The position numbers and the translations under genes were made by a program. Below are positions 43,590 through 52,824 of a stretch of 64,000 nucleotides of DNA, piece after piece. Position 1 is the stretch's first letter; every line of letters starts with the position of its first letter. Location of the stretch: positions 62,001 to 126,000 of the forward strand of contig CALCNV010000031.1 in NCBI GenBank assembly GCA_937897645.1. Direction: 5' to 3'. Source of the DNA: an uncultured Lysobacteraceae bacterium. GTDB taxonomy: Bacteria; Pseudomonadota; Gammaproteobacteria; Xanthomonadales; Xanthomonadaceae. The notes beneath the pieces are model-generated. The model ran no database searches, was not told the origin of the DNA, and was given only the letters and a program-made list of their open reading frames with translations.

Positions 43590-44439
43590 CGAACATGTCT
43601 GACGTCGGATTGAACCCACGCGGTGAATAGCCGAAGTCGCGGCGCGCCGGCTCCACGTCGAAGACCAGGTCATCCCCCATCCGCGCCACCGCGGCATCAC
43701 CCAGCCCCTGCATTTTTCCAAGCGTGCGTGCTGCAGACAGCACCACGTTGAACAGCGGTGCGGGCACCTGGATCAATCGCGCGCGCGGCTGCAGTGAAGC
43801 CAGCACGCGTTCCACCATCTGCGCATACGGCAGGGTTTCGCCACCCGGGAGCGCGTAACTGCGGCCGTGGCTTGCGCTGGCATCGATCACCGCCACGGCG
43901 GCAGCGGCGAGATCCTGCACGTGCACCGGCTGGCGCAGGCCGTTGGCAGTGCGCGGCAGGAGGAAAAAACCCGTGCGTCGCGCAAGCGCCGCGATCTGGG
44001 TCAAGGTGCGGTCACGTCCCGCACCGTACACCAGCGTCGGCCGCAACACGGTGGCTTGGGCGTGCACCCGCTCCGCGGTGGCAAATATAAGTGTCTCCGC
44101 CGCTTGCAAACGCGCGGCGACGTCGCGCTCATGCGGATCAATCGAATCCTGCTTGGTGCCGAGGCTGGTCGAGCCGAATGCAATCACCCGCGGCGACGCC
44201 ACCGATGCGCTTGCATACCACTGCGAGAAAGCATCCAGCGGGCCGAGGCTGAAGATTGCGTCGACGCGTGCCGGCAGGGATTCAACATGCTGCAGTTCGC
44301 CGCGCAGCCACGTCAGGCGCTCGCCATCCGGCTGAGAGTCGCGTGATACCGCGGAGACCTGCCATCCGTTCGCCAGCAGTTGCTGCAGCACCGGCGTGCC
44401 GATCTGCCCCGTGCCGCCAAATACCAGCGCGTGTCGCAC
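43585..44439 (-). CDS. NAD-dependent epimerase/dehydratase family protein
   Basis: 284 residues with an N-terminal dinucleotide motif FGGTGQIGTPVLQQ and an atypical SDR body: AFGSTSLGTKQD replaces the usual catalytic Tyr region and VYGAGRDRT follows. It resembles the NmrA/SDR-a group of unknown substrate. It begins immediately after nhaA ends, so both are probably co-transcribed. Its last codon is followed by a TAG that belongs to a repeat unit. Confidence 0.8.
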   Translation of the reverse strand: MRHALVFGGTGQIGTPVLQQLLANGWQVSAVSRDSQPDGERLTWLRGELQHVESLPARVDAIFSLGPLDAFSQWYASASVASPRVIAFGSTSLGTKQDSIDPHERDVAARLQAAETLIFATAERVHAQATVLRPTLVYGAGRDRTLTQIAALARRTGFFLLPRTANGLRQPVHVQDLAAAAVAVIDASASHGRSYALPGGETLPYAQMVERVLASLQPRARLIQVPAPLFNVVLSAARTLGKMQGLGDAAVARMGDDLVFDVEPARRDFGYSPRGFNPTSDMFG

Positions 44440-45642
44440 TCAGGCGGCAGCTTTCTTGAGGGTGAACCTCAGCCACACCCAACCGCACAGCGCCGATATC
44501 ACCGAGGCGCACAGCACGCCAAGCACGGAGGATCCGTCGTAATGCGCACCGACCTTGTAGAAGGCGAGCTTGGAAATGAACAGGCTCATGGTGAAGCCCA
44601 CGCCACACAACATGCCCAGGCCGATCATCGCGCGCGTGTCCATGCCATCGGGAAAGCGTGCAATGCCCGCGGCGCGCGTAGCGAGTGCCACCAGCACGAT
44701 GCCGATCGGCTTGCCGATTGCCAGACCCAACACGATGCCAATCGGCACCGGCGCCAGCACGTCGCTCATGCGCAGTTCGCCCAGTGCAAGTCCGGCGTTG
44801 GTGAAGGCGAACAAAGGCAGCACCAGGTAGGCGACCCACGGATGCAGCGTGTGTTCCAGCGATTCCAGTGGTGACGGTGCATCGGCGGTCTTGCCGCGCA
44901 GCGGGATCAGCAGCCCGGTGATCACGCCGGCGAGCGTGGCATGCACGCCGGATTTCAATATGAAGAGCCACACTACCGCGCCCAGCAGCAGGTAGGGCCA
45001 CAGGCGGGTCACGCCACGACGGTTGAGCAACAGCATCAGGCCCACGCCCGCACCGGCCCAGGCCAGCATGCCGACCTGCAAACCGTGGTTGTAGAAGATG
45101 GCGATGATCAGGATCGCCACCAGGTCATCGACCACCGCGATGGTGGACAGCAGCAGCTTCATGCCCAGCGGCACGCGCGAGCCCAGCAGCGCCAGGATGC
45201 CCAGTGCGAACGCGATATCGGTGGCGGTGGGAATGGCCCAGCCGCGTAGCGCCACGGCGTCGCCGCGGTTGACGGCCCAGAAGATCAGCGCAGGCACCAC
45301 CACGCCACCGATCGCACACAGTACCGGCAACAGCATCTGCTCGCGGCTGGCCAACTGGCCGGACAGTGCCTCGCGCTTTATTTCCAGCGCCACCAGCAGG
45401 AAGAACACCGCCATCAGCGCATCGTTGATCCACAACTCGGCGGACTTGACCAGCCCGAACTCGCCGACGGTGAAGCCGATGGGCAACTCACGGAATGCTT
45501 CGTAGGCCGGGTTCCATGGCGAATTGGCCACGATCATGGCCAGCGCAGCCGCCGCCATCAACACGATGCCGGCCGCCGCCTGCAACCGGAAGAAATCCGT
45601 AAGCAGCTGGATGGCGCGCGTGACGGGGCTTTTCTTGGTCAT
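44440..45642 (-). CDS. nhaA: Na+/H+ antiporter NhaA
   Basis: 400 residues with about twelve helices. The paired Asp of the ion-binding site are in AVVDDLVAILIIAIFYN, and the N-terminal half has ANSPWNPAYEAF and EIKREALSGQLA. It exchanges sodium for protons at the inner membrane and supports pH and salt tolerance. No regulator gene (nhaR) is adjacent. Confidence 0.95.
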   Translation of the reverse strand: MTKKSPVTRAIQLLTDFFRLQAAAGIVLMAAAALAMIVANSPWNPAYEAFRELPIGFTVGEFGLVKSAELWINDALMAVFFLLVALEIKREALSGQLASREQMLLPVLCAIGGVVVPALIFWAVNRGDAVALRGWAIPTATDIAFALGILALLGSRVPLGMKLLLSTIAVVDDLVAILIIAIFYNHGLQVGMLAWAGAGVGLMLLLNRRGVTRLWPYLLLGAVVWLFILKSGVHATLAGVITGLLIPLRGKTADAPSPLESLEHTLHPWVAYLVLPLFAFTNAGLALGELRMSDVLAPVPIGIVLGLAIGKPIGIVLVALATRAAGIARFPDGMDTRAMIGLGMLCGVGFTMSLFISKLAFYKVGAHYDGSSVLGVLCASVISALCGWVWLRFTLKKAAA

Positions 45643-45676
45643 CGTTGAAGTATAACGAGACGGGACGATCCGCTTC

Positions 45677-46633
45677 CTAGCCCGCCACCATCCACAACTG
45701 CAGTCCCACGAAACCCAGGAACGCGACGAACAGGATCACGCCTTCGCCCTTGCTGATGCGCAGGTCACCACGCAGCATCGGGTACAACACCAGCGCGAAC
45801 GCAATCGCCGCCGGCAGTTCCAGCCTGACGAAGGAGGCCGGCAGCGGCAGCGGCCGCAGTGCCGCCATGCCACCAACGACGACCAGCAGGTTGAACAGGC
45901 TGGAGCCGATCACGTGGCCCACCACCATGTCACCCTGCCCGCGCCGCGCCGCCGTGATCGCAGCCGCCACTTCCGGCAAGGCCGTGCCAATGGCGACCGG
46001 CAACAGGCCGACCAGCAACGGCGACAGGCCCCAGCTGGCGCCAAGCATCGGCGCACTCTGCACCACCAGCTTCGCGCCGAAGTACAGCAATCCACTGGCT
46101 ACCACGAAGCGCAACAGATTCATCCACAGCGTGCTCTTGGTTGCTGCATACGCGGCAATGCTGTCGCGCACCTCGGCGCTCTCCTTGCCACTGCGCGCGA
46201 TCATGAAGGCGAGCATGGCCACGAAGGCCAGCAGCATGACTACGCCTTCCATGCGACTGACCACGCCATCCAGGCCGAACACGATCATTGCCAGCGTGGC
46301 CACGACCAGCAACACCAGCAGCGACGACAGCAAACGCATGCGCACCAGCAACGGCGCGGCAATCGCAGCCAGGCCCAGGGTCAGGCCGAAGTTGACGATG
46401 TTGCTGCCAACCGCATTGCCCAGCGCCAGGTCCTGCGCACCAGTCACATACGCGCGGGCGTTGACGAACAGTTCCGGGAGTGAGGTGCCGAATGCCACCA
46501 GCAACAGGCCAGCGACGAACGGACTGGCACCGAACTTCTGTGCCAGGCCAGACGCGCCCTTGACGATGGAATCACCCCCCAATGCCAGCAGCACCAGGCC
46601 CAACGCGAAGAATCCCAAGGCTTCCATCATCAC
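45677..46633 (-). CDS. Calcium/sodium antiporter (YrbG-like CaCA family)
   Basis: 318 residues with ten helices and the two inverted alpha repeats of the family: VAFGTSLPELFVN with GNAVGSNIVN, and VAIGTALPEVAAA with GHVIGSSLFN. The acidic residues in GTSLPE and GTALPE bind calcium. It lies 34 bases upstream of nhaA in the same direction, and the two cation antiporters may form a unit. Confidence 0.92.
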   Translation of the reverse strand: MMMEALGFFALGLVLLALGGDSIVKGASGLAQKFGASPFVAGLLLVAFGTSLPELFVNARAYVTGAQDLALGNAVGSNIVNFGLTLGLAAIAAPLLVRMRLLSSLLVLLVVATLAMIVFGLDGVVSRMEGVVMLLAFVAMLAFMIARSGKESAEVRDSIAAYAATKSTLWMNLLRFVVASGLLYFGAKLVVQSAPMLGASWGLSPLLVGLLPVAIGTALPEVAAAITAARRGQGDMVVGHVIGSSLFNLLVVVGGMAALRPLPLPASFVRLELPAAIAFALVLYPMLRGDLRISKGEGVILFVAFLGFVGLQLWMVAG

Positions 46634-46735
46634 CGTCTCTCCCCGATCGTTTTCTTGATTCTATGCGCAATAGGACTTCTGGTAGTCACTAGCCGGCCAG
46701 CGCGTAGAGCTTTCTGGTTCTTGGTTCTTGGTTCT

Positions 46736-46778
46736 CTGCCTCCTCCCTTGCGAAGCAGGGGAGGATTGAGGAGGGGTG
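46736..46778. repeat. CTCCCTTGCGAAGCAGGGGAGG repeat unit with flanking inverse words
   Basis: One unit of the family at 33844. It is flanked by TTCTTGGTTCTTGGTT (about 46719) and AACCAAGAACCAACAA (about 46802), which form an outer inverted pair. Confidence 0.6.
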
Positions 46779-46849
46779 TCTTTGATCTTGCTCTTGTCCA
46801 ACAACCAAGAACCAACAACTGCGAACCCGCTCCCCCTACCGGCCAACCA

Positions 46850-47473
46850 TCAGGAGCACCCTTCCACGTAATCCACCTGCGGCGGCAAGCCAACGTGCCA
46901 TGCCGTGACCTTGCCCACGCCATCAGCCTCGAACACCAGCTTGCCGGGCGTACCATCGCTTGCAGCGACAGTGAAGACCTTGCCGCCTTCCACGTACTTG
47001 TGCGGCGCGGACTGCAGCGCATCGCCGTACAGCAGCTTCAATTGTTCGACCACCATGCCAACCTTGCCGCCACCGGGTGCGGTTTCCTTGGCGGTGCCTA
47101 CGTCATAGCGGACGAACTTGCCGTCTTCCATCATGAAGCCGAACTCGGAAGGCGTGCTGGCCCATTTCGGCGACAGGTAATGGCAGGTGCTGCCTGCTGA
47201 AGGCGCGCCTTCTGTCAATTCACCTGCCCAGGCGAGCTTGGCTTCGTCGATGGTGCTGCCCAGCTTCATGTCGCCGTAGCCACTGAAACTGGCCAACGTG
47301 GCAGGCTCAGCGGCCGGTGCTGCCGCCTCGGCCGTCGCGACCGGCTCAGTCGCCGGCAGGGTGGTGGCGGGTGCTGGATCGGCTACCACGGCAGGCGCTT
47401 CACTGGCAGCGTCCTGCTTGCAGGCCGAAAGCGCCAACGCCACTGCAGCGGCCAGGATCAGGATTCGCTTCAT
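46850..47473 (-). CDS. Hypothetical lipoprotein
   Basis: 207 residues from the ATG at 47473. The signal ends in LSAC (Cys18). A Pro/Ala/Thr-rich linker to about residue 60 is followed by a globular domain with FSGYGDMKLGSTIDEAKLAW and VVEQLKLLYGDALQSAPHKY. The GxxxLGxxxxxAxxAW-like opening resembles lipoproteins that share the phrase 'MKLG.T..EA' but I cannot name a family. It is alone between the Ca/Na antiporter and hmgA. Confidence 0.65.
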   Translation of the reverse strand: MKRILILAAAVALALSACKQDAASEAPAVVADPAPATTLPATEPVATAEAAAPAAEPATLASFSGYGDMKLGSTIDEAKLAWAGELTEGAPSAGSTCHYLSPKWASTPSEFGFMMEDGKFVRYDVGTAKETAPGGGKVGMVVEQLKLLYGDALQSAPHKYVEGGKVFTVAASDGTPGKLVFEADGVGKVTAWHVGLPPQVDYVEGCS

Positions 47474-47775
47474 ATATCGCACTCCGGTCGGGAAGCCCCA
47501 TAGCCTAACGTCCAAGCATGCGGAATGCGTGAAATCGATAGCGGTGCAGATCGCAGGGTGCAAACAGTTGTCGCAGAAACGGCGTCTGTGGGAGCGGCGC
47601 CCCGCCGCGAGCCCTTGCACGTGCCTGTAGATCCGAGCTTGCTCGGATCTACAGAGCTACGGGCATCCGAGACCATGCAGCAAAGCTCGCGGCGGGACGC
47701 CGCTCCCACATCCCACCACAACCCACGTTCGTCGTACCAACTGGCTGACCGGTCTGTCTTGGAGAGCCGTCGCCG
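47474..47775. other. Intergenic region with nested palindromes
   Basis: 302 bases. Most is taken up by the nested repeat at 47587-47710. No gene is seen. Confidence 0.65.
47587..47710. repeat. Nested REP-like palindromes
   Basis: Outer arms TGTGGGAGCGGCGCCCCGCC and GGCGGGACGCCGCTCCCACA enclose CGCGAGC/GCTCGCG. In the middle lies a complete palindrome of another family, TGTAGATCCGAGC...GGATCTACA (47626-47653). Confidence 0.85.
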
Positions 47776-49068
47776 TTACGGCTGCCTGAAATGCTTCTGC
47801 AACCCCGCCCAGCACGCCAGGTAATCGCGCTGGCGATGCGCCGCGTCGATAGCCTGTTGCGTGGGTCGCAAGACGGCGCGGGTTTCGAACATGAAAGCCA
47901 TGGTGTCGGTGATCACATCGGGCTTCGACAGGTCCGCGGCACTGGCCTTGTCGAACGTGGCCGCATCCGGCCCGTGTCCACTCATGCAGTTGTGCAGCGA
48001 AGCGCCTCCCGGGGTGAAGCCTTCGGCCTTGGCGTCATAGGCACCGTGCACCAGGCCCATGAATTCGCTGGCGATGTTGCGGTGGAACCACGGCGGCCGG
48101 AACGTGTCCTGCGCCACCAGCCAGCGCGGCGGGAAGATGGCAAAATCCAGGTTGGCCGTGCCCGGCGTGTCGCTGGGCGAGGTGAGCACGGTGAAGATCG
48201 ACGGATCCGGATGGTCGTAGCTGATCGAGCCGATGGTGTTGAAGCGGCGCAGGTCATAGCGATACGGCGCGTAGTTGCCGTGCCAGCCCACCACATCCAG
48301 GGGCGAGTGGCCGATGTCGGCGCGCCACAGGTGGCCCTGGAACTTGGCGATAAGTTCGAACTCGCCTTCCACATCTTCATACGCAGCAACCGGGGTTTCG
48401 AAGTCGCGCGCATTGGCCAGTCCATTGGAACCGATCGGCCCCAATTCCGGCAGTCGCATCTGCGCGCCGAAGTTTTCGCAGACATAGCCGCGCGCCGTGC
48501 CATCCAGCAACTCCACGCGGAAGCGCACGCCGCGTGGTATCACCGCGATCTGCTGCGGCTCGATGTCGATCACGCCCAGTTCGGTCGCGATGCGCAAGGC
48601 ACCCTGCTGCGGCACGAGCATCAGCTCGCCATCGGCGTCGTAGAAATAGCGTCCCTGCATGGAACGGTTGGCGGCATACAGGTGGATACCGATACCGGAC
48701 TGCGCCGCCGCCGAACCATTGCCGGCCATGGTGAACACGCCCTCGATAAAATCGGTGGGCGCTTCCGGCATGGGCAGCGGCGACCAGCGCATCTGCTCGG
48801 GCGACACCGGGCCGGTTTCGAACGCATTGTGGAATGCAGCTTGCGTGAAAGGTGAGAACGACCCGTGCATCGCCGCCGGACGGATGCGATACAACCAGCT
48901 GCGCCGGTTCTCCGCACGCGGCGCGGTGAACGCGGTGCCGGAAAGCTGTTCGGCATACAGGCCATGCGCGACGTTCTGCGGCGAGTTGCGCCCTATCGGC
49001 AAGGCACCCGCGACCGCTTCGGTGGCGAAGCTGTTGGCGAAGCCGGTTTGGTAGTCACTGGTGGCCAT
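47776..49068 (-). CDS. hmgA: Homogentisate 1,2-dioxygenase
   Basis: 430 residues from the ATG at 49068. It opens with YQTGFANSFATEAVAGALP, the family start, and has the iron site in WFHRNIASEFMGLVHG (His, Glu) and LHNCMSGHGPD (His). It opens the homogentisate ring to maleylacetoacetate. It lies downstream of hppD in the same direction, with a repeat pair between them. The next pathway enzymes, maiA and fahA, are encoded at 24.7-26.5 kb. Confidence 0.96.
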   Translation of the reverse strand: MATSDYQTGFANSFATEAVAGALPIGRNSPQNVAHGLYAEQLSGTAFTAPRAENRRSWLYRIRPAAMHGSFSPFTQAAFHNAFETGPVSPEQMRWSPLPMPEAPTDFIEGVFTMAGNGSAAAQSGIGIHLYAANRSMQGRYFYDADGELMLVPQQGALRIATELGVIDIEPQQIAVIPRGVRFRVELLDGTARGYVCENFGAQMRLPELGPIGSNGLANARDFETPVAAYEDVEGEFELIAKFQGHLWRADIGHSPLDVVGWHGNYAPYRYDLRRFNTIGSISYDHPDPSIFTVLTSPSDTPGTANLDFAIFPPRWLVAQDTFRPPWFHRNIASEFMGLVHGAYDAKAEGFTPGGASLHNCMSGHGPDAATFDKASAADLSKPDVITDTMAFMFETRAVLRPTQQAIDAAHRQRDYLACWAGLQKHFRQP

Positions 49069-49079
49069 GCTGCACCTGC

Positions 49080-49169
49080 GTAGGAGCGACGTAAGTCGCG
49101 AATGCATTGACGGAGATTGATACTACCGGGTGTTACGGAGATTCTATTCGCGACTTACGTCGCTCCTAC
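49080..49169. repeat. REP-like inverted pair, TAGGAGCGACGTAAGTCGCGA family
   Basis: GTAGGAGCGACGTAAGTCGC at 49080 is mirrored by GCGACTTACGTCGCTCCTAC ending at 49169. The pair lies between hppD and hmgA. Confidence 0.85.
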
Positions 49170-49251
49170 GCAAAACCTTGCGTACCCTCACCCTGACCCT
49201 CAACCGTTTGCGGCGGCTTCGATTCCCGTCGGGAGAGGGGCTTCTACAGCG

Positions 49252-50349
49252 TCAGAGAACCCCGCGCTTCATCTGGTCGCGTTCGATGCTTTCGAACAGG
49301 GCCTGGAAGTTGCCTTCGCCGAAGCCATCATTGCCCTTGCGCTGGATGATCTCGAAGAAGATCGGGCCCAGTGCGTTCTGGGTGAAGATCTGCAGCAGTT
49401 TCTGCTGCTTGGTTTCCACGTCGGCGTCGATCAGGATCTTGTTGCGGGCTAGGCGCGCGACGTCCTCACCATGGTTGGGGATGCGCTGCTCGATCACGTC
49501 GAAATAGGTGTCCGGCGTATCCAGGAACTGCACGCCCGCCGCGCGCATGGCTTCCACCGTCTCGTAGATGTCCTCGGTAAAGCACGCGATGTGCTGGATG
49601 CCCTCGCCCTTGTACGCATCCAGGTATTCGTTGATCTGGCTCTTGGGGTCGCTGGATTCGTTCAGCGGGATGCGCACCATGCCGTCCGGCGCGGTCATCG
49701 CCTTGGACAGCAGGCCGGTCTTGGCGCCCTTGATGTCGAAGTAGCGGATCTCGCGGAAGTTGAACAGGCGCTCGTAGTAGTCCGCCCACTTGGCCATGTT
49801 GCCGTGGTAGAGGTTGTGGGTCAGGTGGTCGATGAAGGTCAGGCCAAAGCCCTTGGGCAGCAGGTCCACCCCGGGCAGGTATTCGTAATCCGGGTCGTGG
49901 ATGGTGCCCTGGTCGTCATAGCGGTCGACGATGTAGAGCATGCAGTCGCCGATGCCCTTGATGACCGGTGCGGCGACGGCCTTGGTGAGTTCGTCGGCGG
50001 CATCGAAGGACTCGGCACCGTTCTTCAATGCCTGCACGCGCGCCCATTCGGCCAGCTTCTTGACGCGGATGGCGAAGCCGCAGGCGCTGGGGCCGTGTTC
50101 GGCGGCGAAGCGCGCGGCGAACGAGTCCGGGTCTTCGTTGATCAGGAAGGTGCAATCGCCCTGCCGGTAGGTGCTGATGGCGCGGGTCTTGTGGCGCGCC
50201 ACCTGGCTGAAGCCCAGGGTGCGGAAATAGTCGTGCAGCAGGTGCGCCTGCCCGGCCGGCGCGGCGAATTCGACGAACTCGAAGCCGTCGATGCCCATCG
50301 GATTCTCGAAAGTGGTGACTTGCATGCCAAGATTGGGGGGTGTGTTCAT
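49252..50349 (-). CDS. hppD: 4-hydroxyphenylpyruvate dioxygenase
   Basis: 365 residues from the ATG at 50349 (50325 is another option). Two VOC domains: the first opens GFEFVEFAAPAGQAHLLHDYF. The second carries the iron ligands in FIDHLTHNLYHGNM, IQHIACFTEDI and FFEIIQRKG. It converts 4-hydroxyphenylpyruvate to homogentisate. It is divergent from a MarR-family gene, with a palindrome in the shared promoter region. Confidence 0.96.
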   Translation of the reverse strand: MNTPPNLGMQVTTFENPMGIDGFEFVEFAAPAGQAHLLHDYFRTLGFSQVARHKTRAISTYRQGDCTFLINEDPDSFAARFAAEHGPSACGFAIRVKKLAEWARVQALKNGAESFDAADELTKAVAAPVIKGIGDCMLYIVDRYDDQGTIHDPDYEYLPGVDLLPKGFGLTFIDHLTHNLYHGNMAKWADYYERLFNFREIRYFDIKGAKTGLLSKAMTAPDGMVRIPLNESSDPKSQINEYLDAYKGEGIQHIACFTEDIYETVEAMRAAGVQFLDTPDTYFDVIEQRIPNHGEDVARLARNKILIDADVETKQQKLLQIFTQNALGPIFFEIIQRKGNDGFGEGNFQALFESIERDQMKRGVL

Positions 50350-50395
50350 GGTCCATGCCTCGCGTGAGGCTTGCATCCGGGGAATGCACGTTATA

Positions 50396-50409
50396 GTTTC
50401 AACTGAAAC
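50396..50409. promoter_or_regulatory. Palindromic operator between hppD and the marR-type gene
   Basis: GTTTCAACTGAAAC is a perfect 6-2-6 inverted repeat midway between the divergent starts at 50349 and 50433. A 14-18 bp palindrome of this kind fits a MarR-family dimer binding site. Which gene it controls is inferred from position. Confidence 0.7.
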
Positions 50410-50432
50410 CAATTGCAAGCCGCGACGCGCCA

Positions 50433-50945
50433 ATGACTCCTGAGCAGCCTTCCGACATGCCTGAAAACACCTCCGAATCCCATGCCGGCCACGGCCACGC
50501 CACGTTGGATCTCGAGCACTTCGTGCCCTACCGGCTCAGCGTGCTGTCCAACCGGGTCAGCCAGACCATTTCCGGCATCTACCACCAGCGCTTCGGCCTG
50601 GCGGTGACCGAGTGGCGGACGATGGCGGTGCTGGGCCGCTATCCGGACCTGTCTGCGGGCGAAGTAGCCGAACGCACCGCGATGGACAAAGTGGCGGTGA
50701 GTCGCGCGGTGGCGCGCTTGCTGGAGCGCGGCTTCATCCAGCGCGAGACCCACGGCGATGACCGCCGGCGTTCGGTGCTGGCCCTTTCCGAAGCGGGCTT
50801 CGCGGTCTACGACCAGGTCGCGCCGATGACCCTGGAATGCGAGCGGCAACTGCTAAGCCAGCTCAGTGATGAAGAACGCGCACAACTGGATGCATTGCTC
50901 AGCAAGCTCACCGAAGGCGTGGGATTGATCGTCGGCCACGACTGA
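50433..50945 (+). CDS. MarR-family transcriptional regulator of tyrosine catabolism (probable)
   Basis: 170 residues. The winged helix-turn-helix reads LSAGEVAERTAMDKVAVSRAVARLLERG, cited as AERTAMDKVAVSRAVARL, followed by the wing DDRRRSVLALSEAG. A Met at position 9 could be the true start. An N-terminal His-rich stretch (SHAGHGHAT) is unusual. Divergence from hppD and the palindrome between them suggest it senses a tyrosine breakdown intermediate and represses hppD-hmgA. Confidence 0.85.
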   Translation: MTPEQPSDMPENTSESHAGHGHATLDLEHFVPYRLSVLSNRVSQTISGIYHQRFGLAVTEWRTMAVLGRYPDLSAGEVAERTAMDKVAVSRAVARLLERGFIQRETHGDDRRRSVLALSEAGFAVYDQVAPMTLECERQLLSQLSDEERAQLDALLSKLTEGVGLIVGHD

Positions 50946-50969
50946 GGAATATTTTTCGATCACCGAAAT

Positions 50970-51002
50970 AAATACGGCGGCCAATGGCCGCCGTATTTAA
51001 TT
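50970..51002 (+). terminator. Terminator of the marR-type gene
   Basis: AAATACGGCGGCC and GGCCGCCGTATTT form a perfect 13-bp stem with an AAT loop, followed by AATTT. The A-rich and T-rich arms allow function in both directions, serving the convergent transporter gene too. Confidence 0.85.
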
Positions 51003-51025
51003 TGCAGAGGATCATGAAGCGATCA

Positions 51026-51047
51026 GTAGCGTGCGCTGTGCGCACGA
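51026..51047. repeat. GTAGCGTGCGC repeat unit
   Basis: GTAGCGTGCGCTGTGCGCAC, a single unit of the family seen at 42320 and 43531. Confidence 0.7.
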
Positions 51048-51166
51048 GATACCACGCTGGATCCCCGCCCCCGACTTAAGCAATCGAGGGCAGGCTCTTC
51101 GCGGGGATAGAGCAGGCATGCCTGCTCTGGCATTGGCAAAGCCGCGCTATTGCGCGCGCCAATGCG

Positions 51167-52669
51167 TCACTTCACCCCATGCATCAGCTTGTTGATCAAG
51201 GGTGCGATCAGGAACAGCAGTACGCCTGAACCCGCCAGTGCCCAGAAGCCGAACGTGTAACCCGCATGCGCGGACTCCACGGTCATGCCGGCCTCGCCGC
51301 TGACCTTGCCCGCGAAGATGCCGGCCAGGTTGTTGCCGATCGCGATCGACAGGAACCAGCAGCCCATCGCCAGTCCACCCAGGCGCGCGGGCGCCAGTTT
51401 GGTCGTCATCGACAAACCAATCGGCGACAGGCACAACTCGCCCACCGACTGGATGACATAAACCATGAACAGCGTCCAGAACGGGATCTGGCCGTTGCCG
51501 TCGACCATGCTGTTCAGCGCGATCATCAGCAGCAGGAAGGCCAGGCCGTTGAAGATCAGGCCCAGGCCGAACTTGCGTGGGATGGACGGGTTGTTCTTGC
51601 CCATCTTCACCCACATCCACGCCATGATCGGCGCCAGGGTGATGATGGCGATCGAGTTCACCGACTGGAACCATTCCAGCGGGAAGGTCCAGGTGCCGAA
51701 GTCGCGATTGACGATCTCGTCCGCCAGGAAGGTGAACGAACTGCCCGCCTGTTCGAAGAACATCCAGAACAGCACGTTGAACACGAAGATGATGAGCATG
51801 GCCACGACCATGTCGCGCGCGACCTGGCCGCTGCGTGCGCCTTCCACCAGCAGCATGACCGCCGGGACGATGAACAAGGCCATCAGGATGGCCTGCAGCA
51901 CGCTGGCATTGATGGTCAGCAGGAAATAGAACAGCGGGATGCCCACCAGCGCACCCACCACCGCGACCATTCCCAACCGGCCCAGTCCCTCCTGCCCCGG
52001 CGCCGGCAGGCCGATGCCCTTGAGCTGGTCGCGGCCGAACCAGAACCACACCAGGCTGACCAGCATGCCGATGCCTGCGGAAATGAACACCCACTGGTAG
52101 TGCGGATCGTCGTTGGTGCCGAAAATCTTGCGCGCCAACCAGCCAGTGATCACCGGGGCGATCATCGCGCCGATATTGATGCCCATGTAGAAGATGGTGA
52201 AGCCTGCGTCGCGGCGCGCATCCCCCTGGAAATACAGCTTGCCGACCATGGTCGAGATGATGGGCTTGAACAGGCCGTTGCCGACGATGATCGTGGCCAG
52301 GCCCAGCTTGAACAGCAGTTCGGTCGGCGAGGCCAGCATGAACAGGCCAATCGCCATGAACACCGCACCCAGCAGGATCGAACGCTGGAAGCCGATCAGC
52401 TTGTCAGCGACATAGCCACCGAAGATCGCGCCTGCGTACACCAGGGCCAGGTAGGCACCGTACATCTCGCTGGCAGGCTTCTGCCCGGACGCATCGCCAC
52501 CATGGAACTGCGCGACGATGTACAACACCATCGCCCAGCGGATGCCGTAGAACGCGAAGCGTTCCCAGAATTCCGACATGAACAGCATCCACAACGGACG
52601 TGGATGCCCAAGGACTTGCGTGAATTCCGGAATGCGCTCCGGCGTTGGTGACTCTGCGGCTCCGCTCAT
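51167..52669 (-). CDS. POT-family proton-dependent oligopeptide transporter
   Basis: 500 residues with twelve to fourteen helices. The first helix has SEFWERFAFYGIRWAMVLY, containing the ExxER motif that couples protons to peptide, and GINIGAMIAPVI and FVIYVIQSVGELCLSPIGLS-like segments (seen as MVYVIQSVGELCLSPIG) are PTR2 signatures. It imports di- and tripeptides. Some family members carry other substrates. No regulator is adjacent. Confidence 0.92.
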   Translation of the reverse strand: MSGAAESPTPERIPEFTQVLGHPRPLWMLFMSEFWERFAFYGIRWAMVLYIVAQFHGGDASGQKPASEMYGAYLALVYAGAIFGGYVADKLIGFQRSILLGAVFMAIGLFMLASPTELLFKLGLATIIVGNGLFKPIISTMVGKLYFQGDARRDAGFTIFYMGINIGAMIAPVITGWLARKIFGTNDDPHYQWVFISAGIGMLVSLVWFWFGRDQLKGIGLPAPGQEGLGRLGMVAVVGALVGIPLFYFLLTINASVLQAILMALFIVPAVMLLVEGARSGQVARDMVVAMLIIFVFNVLFWMFFEQAGSSFTFLADEIVNRDFGTWTFPLEWFQSVNSIAIITLAPIMAWMWVKMGKNNPSIPRKFGLGLIFNGLAFLLLMIALNSMVDGNGQIPFWTLFMVYVIQSVGELCLSPIGLSMTTKLAPARLGGLAMGCWFLSIAIGNNLAGIFAGKVSGEAGMTVESAHAGYTFGFWALAGSGVLLFLIAPLINKLMHGVK

Positions 52670-52824
52670 GCGGGTTCCCCCATGGTTTTGTTCAGGAATT
52701 AGGTGTCCGCGAGTGGGGCGCGGGACGGGCGAGGATCACAGAACGGTGCGGTTCGCGTCAAATCCGTGCGGCTTTCTCCCGGTGGCGACCGCAGGCAGTG
52801 CAGGGCTGAGTAGGCAAAAGCAAC

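Noticed and set aside
51266..52651. 461-residue plus-strand frame
   Set aside because: Antisense of the POT transporter; His/Asp/Gln-rich composition is typical of a shadow frame in high-GC DNA.
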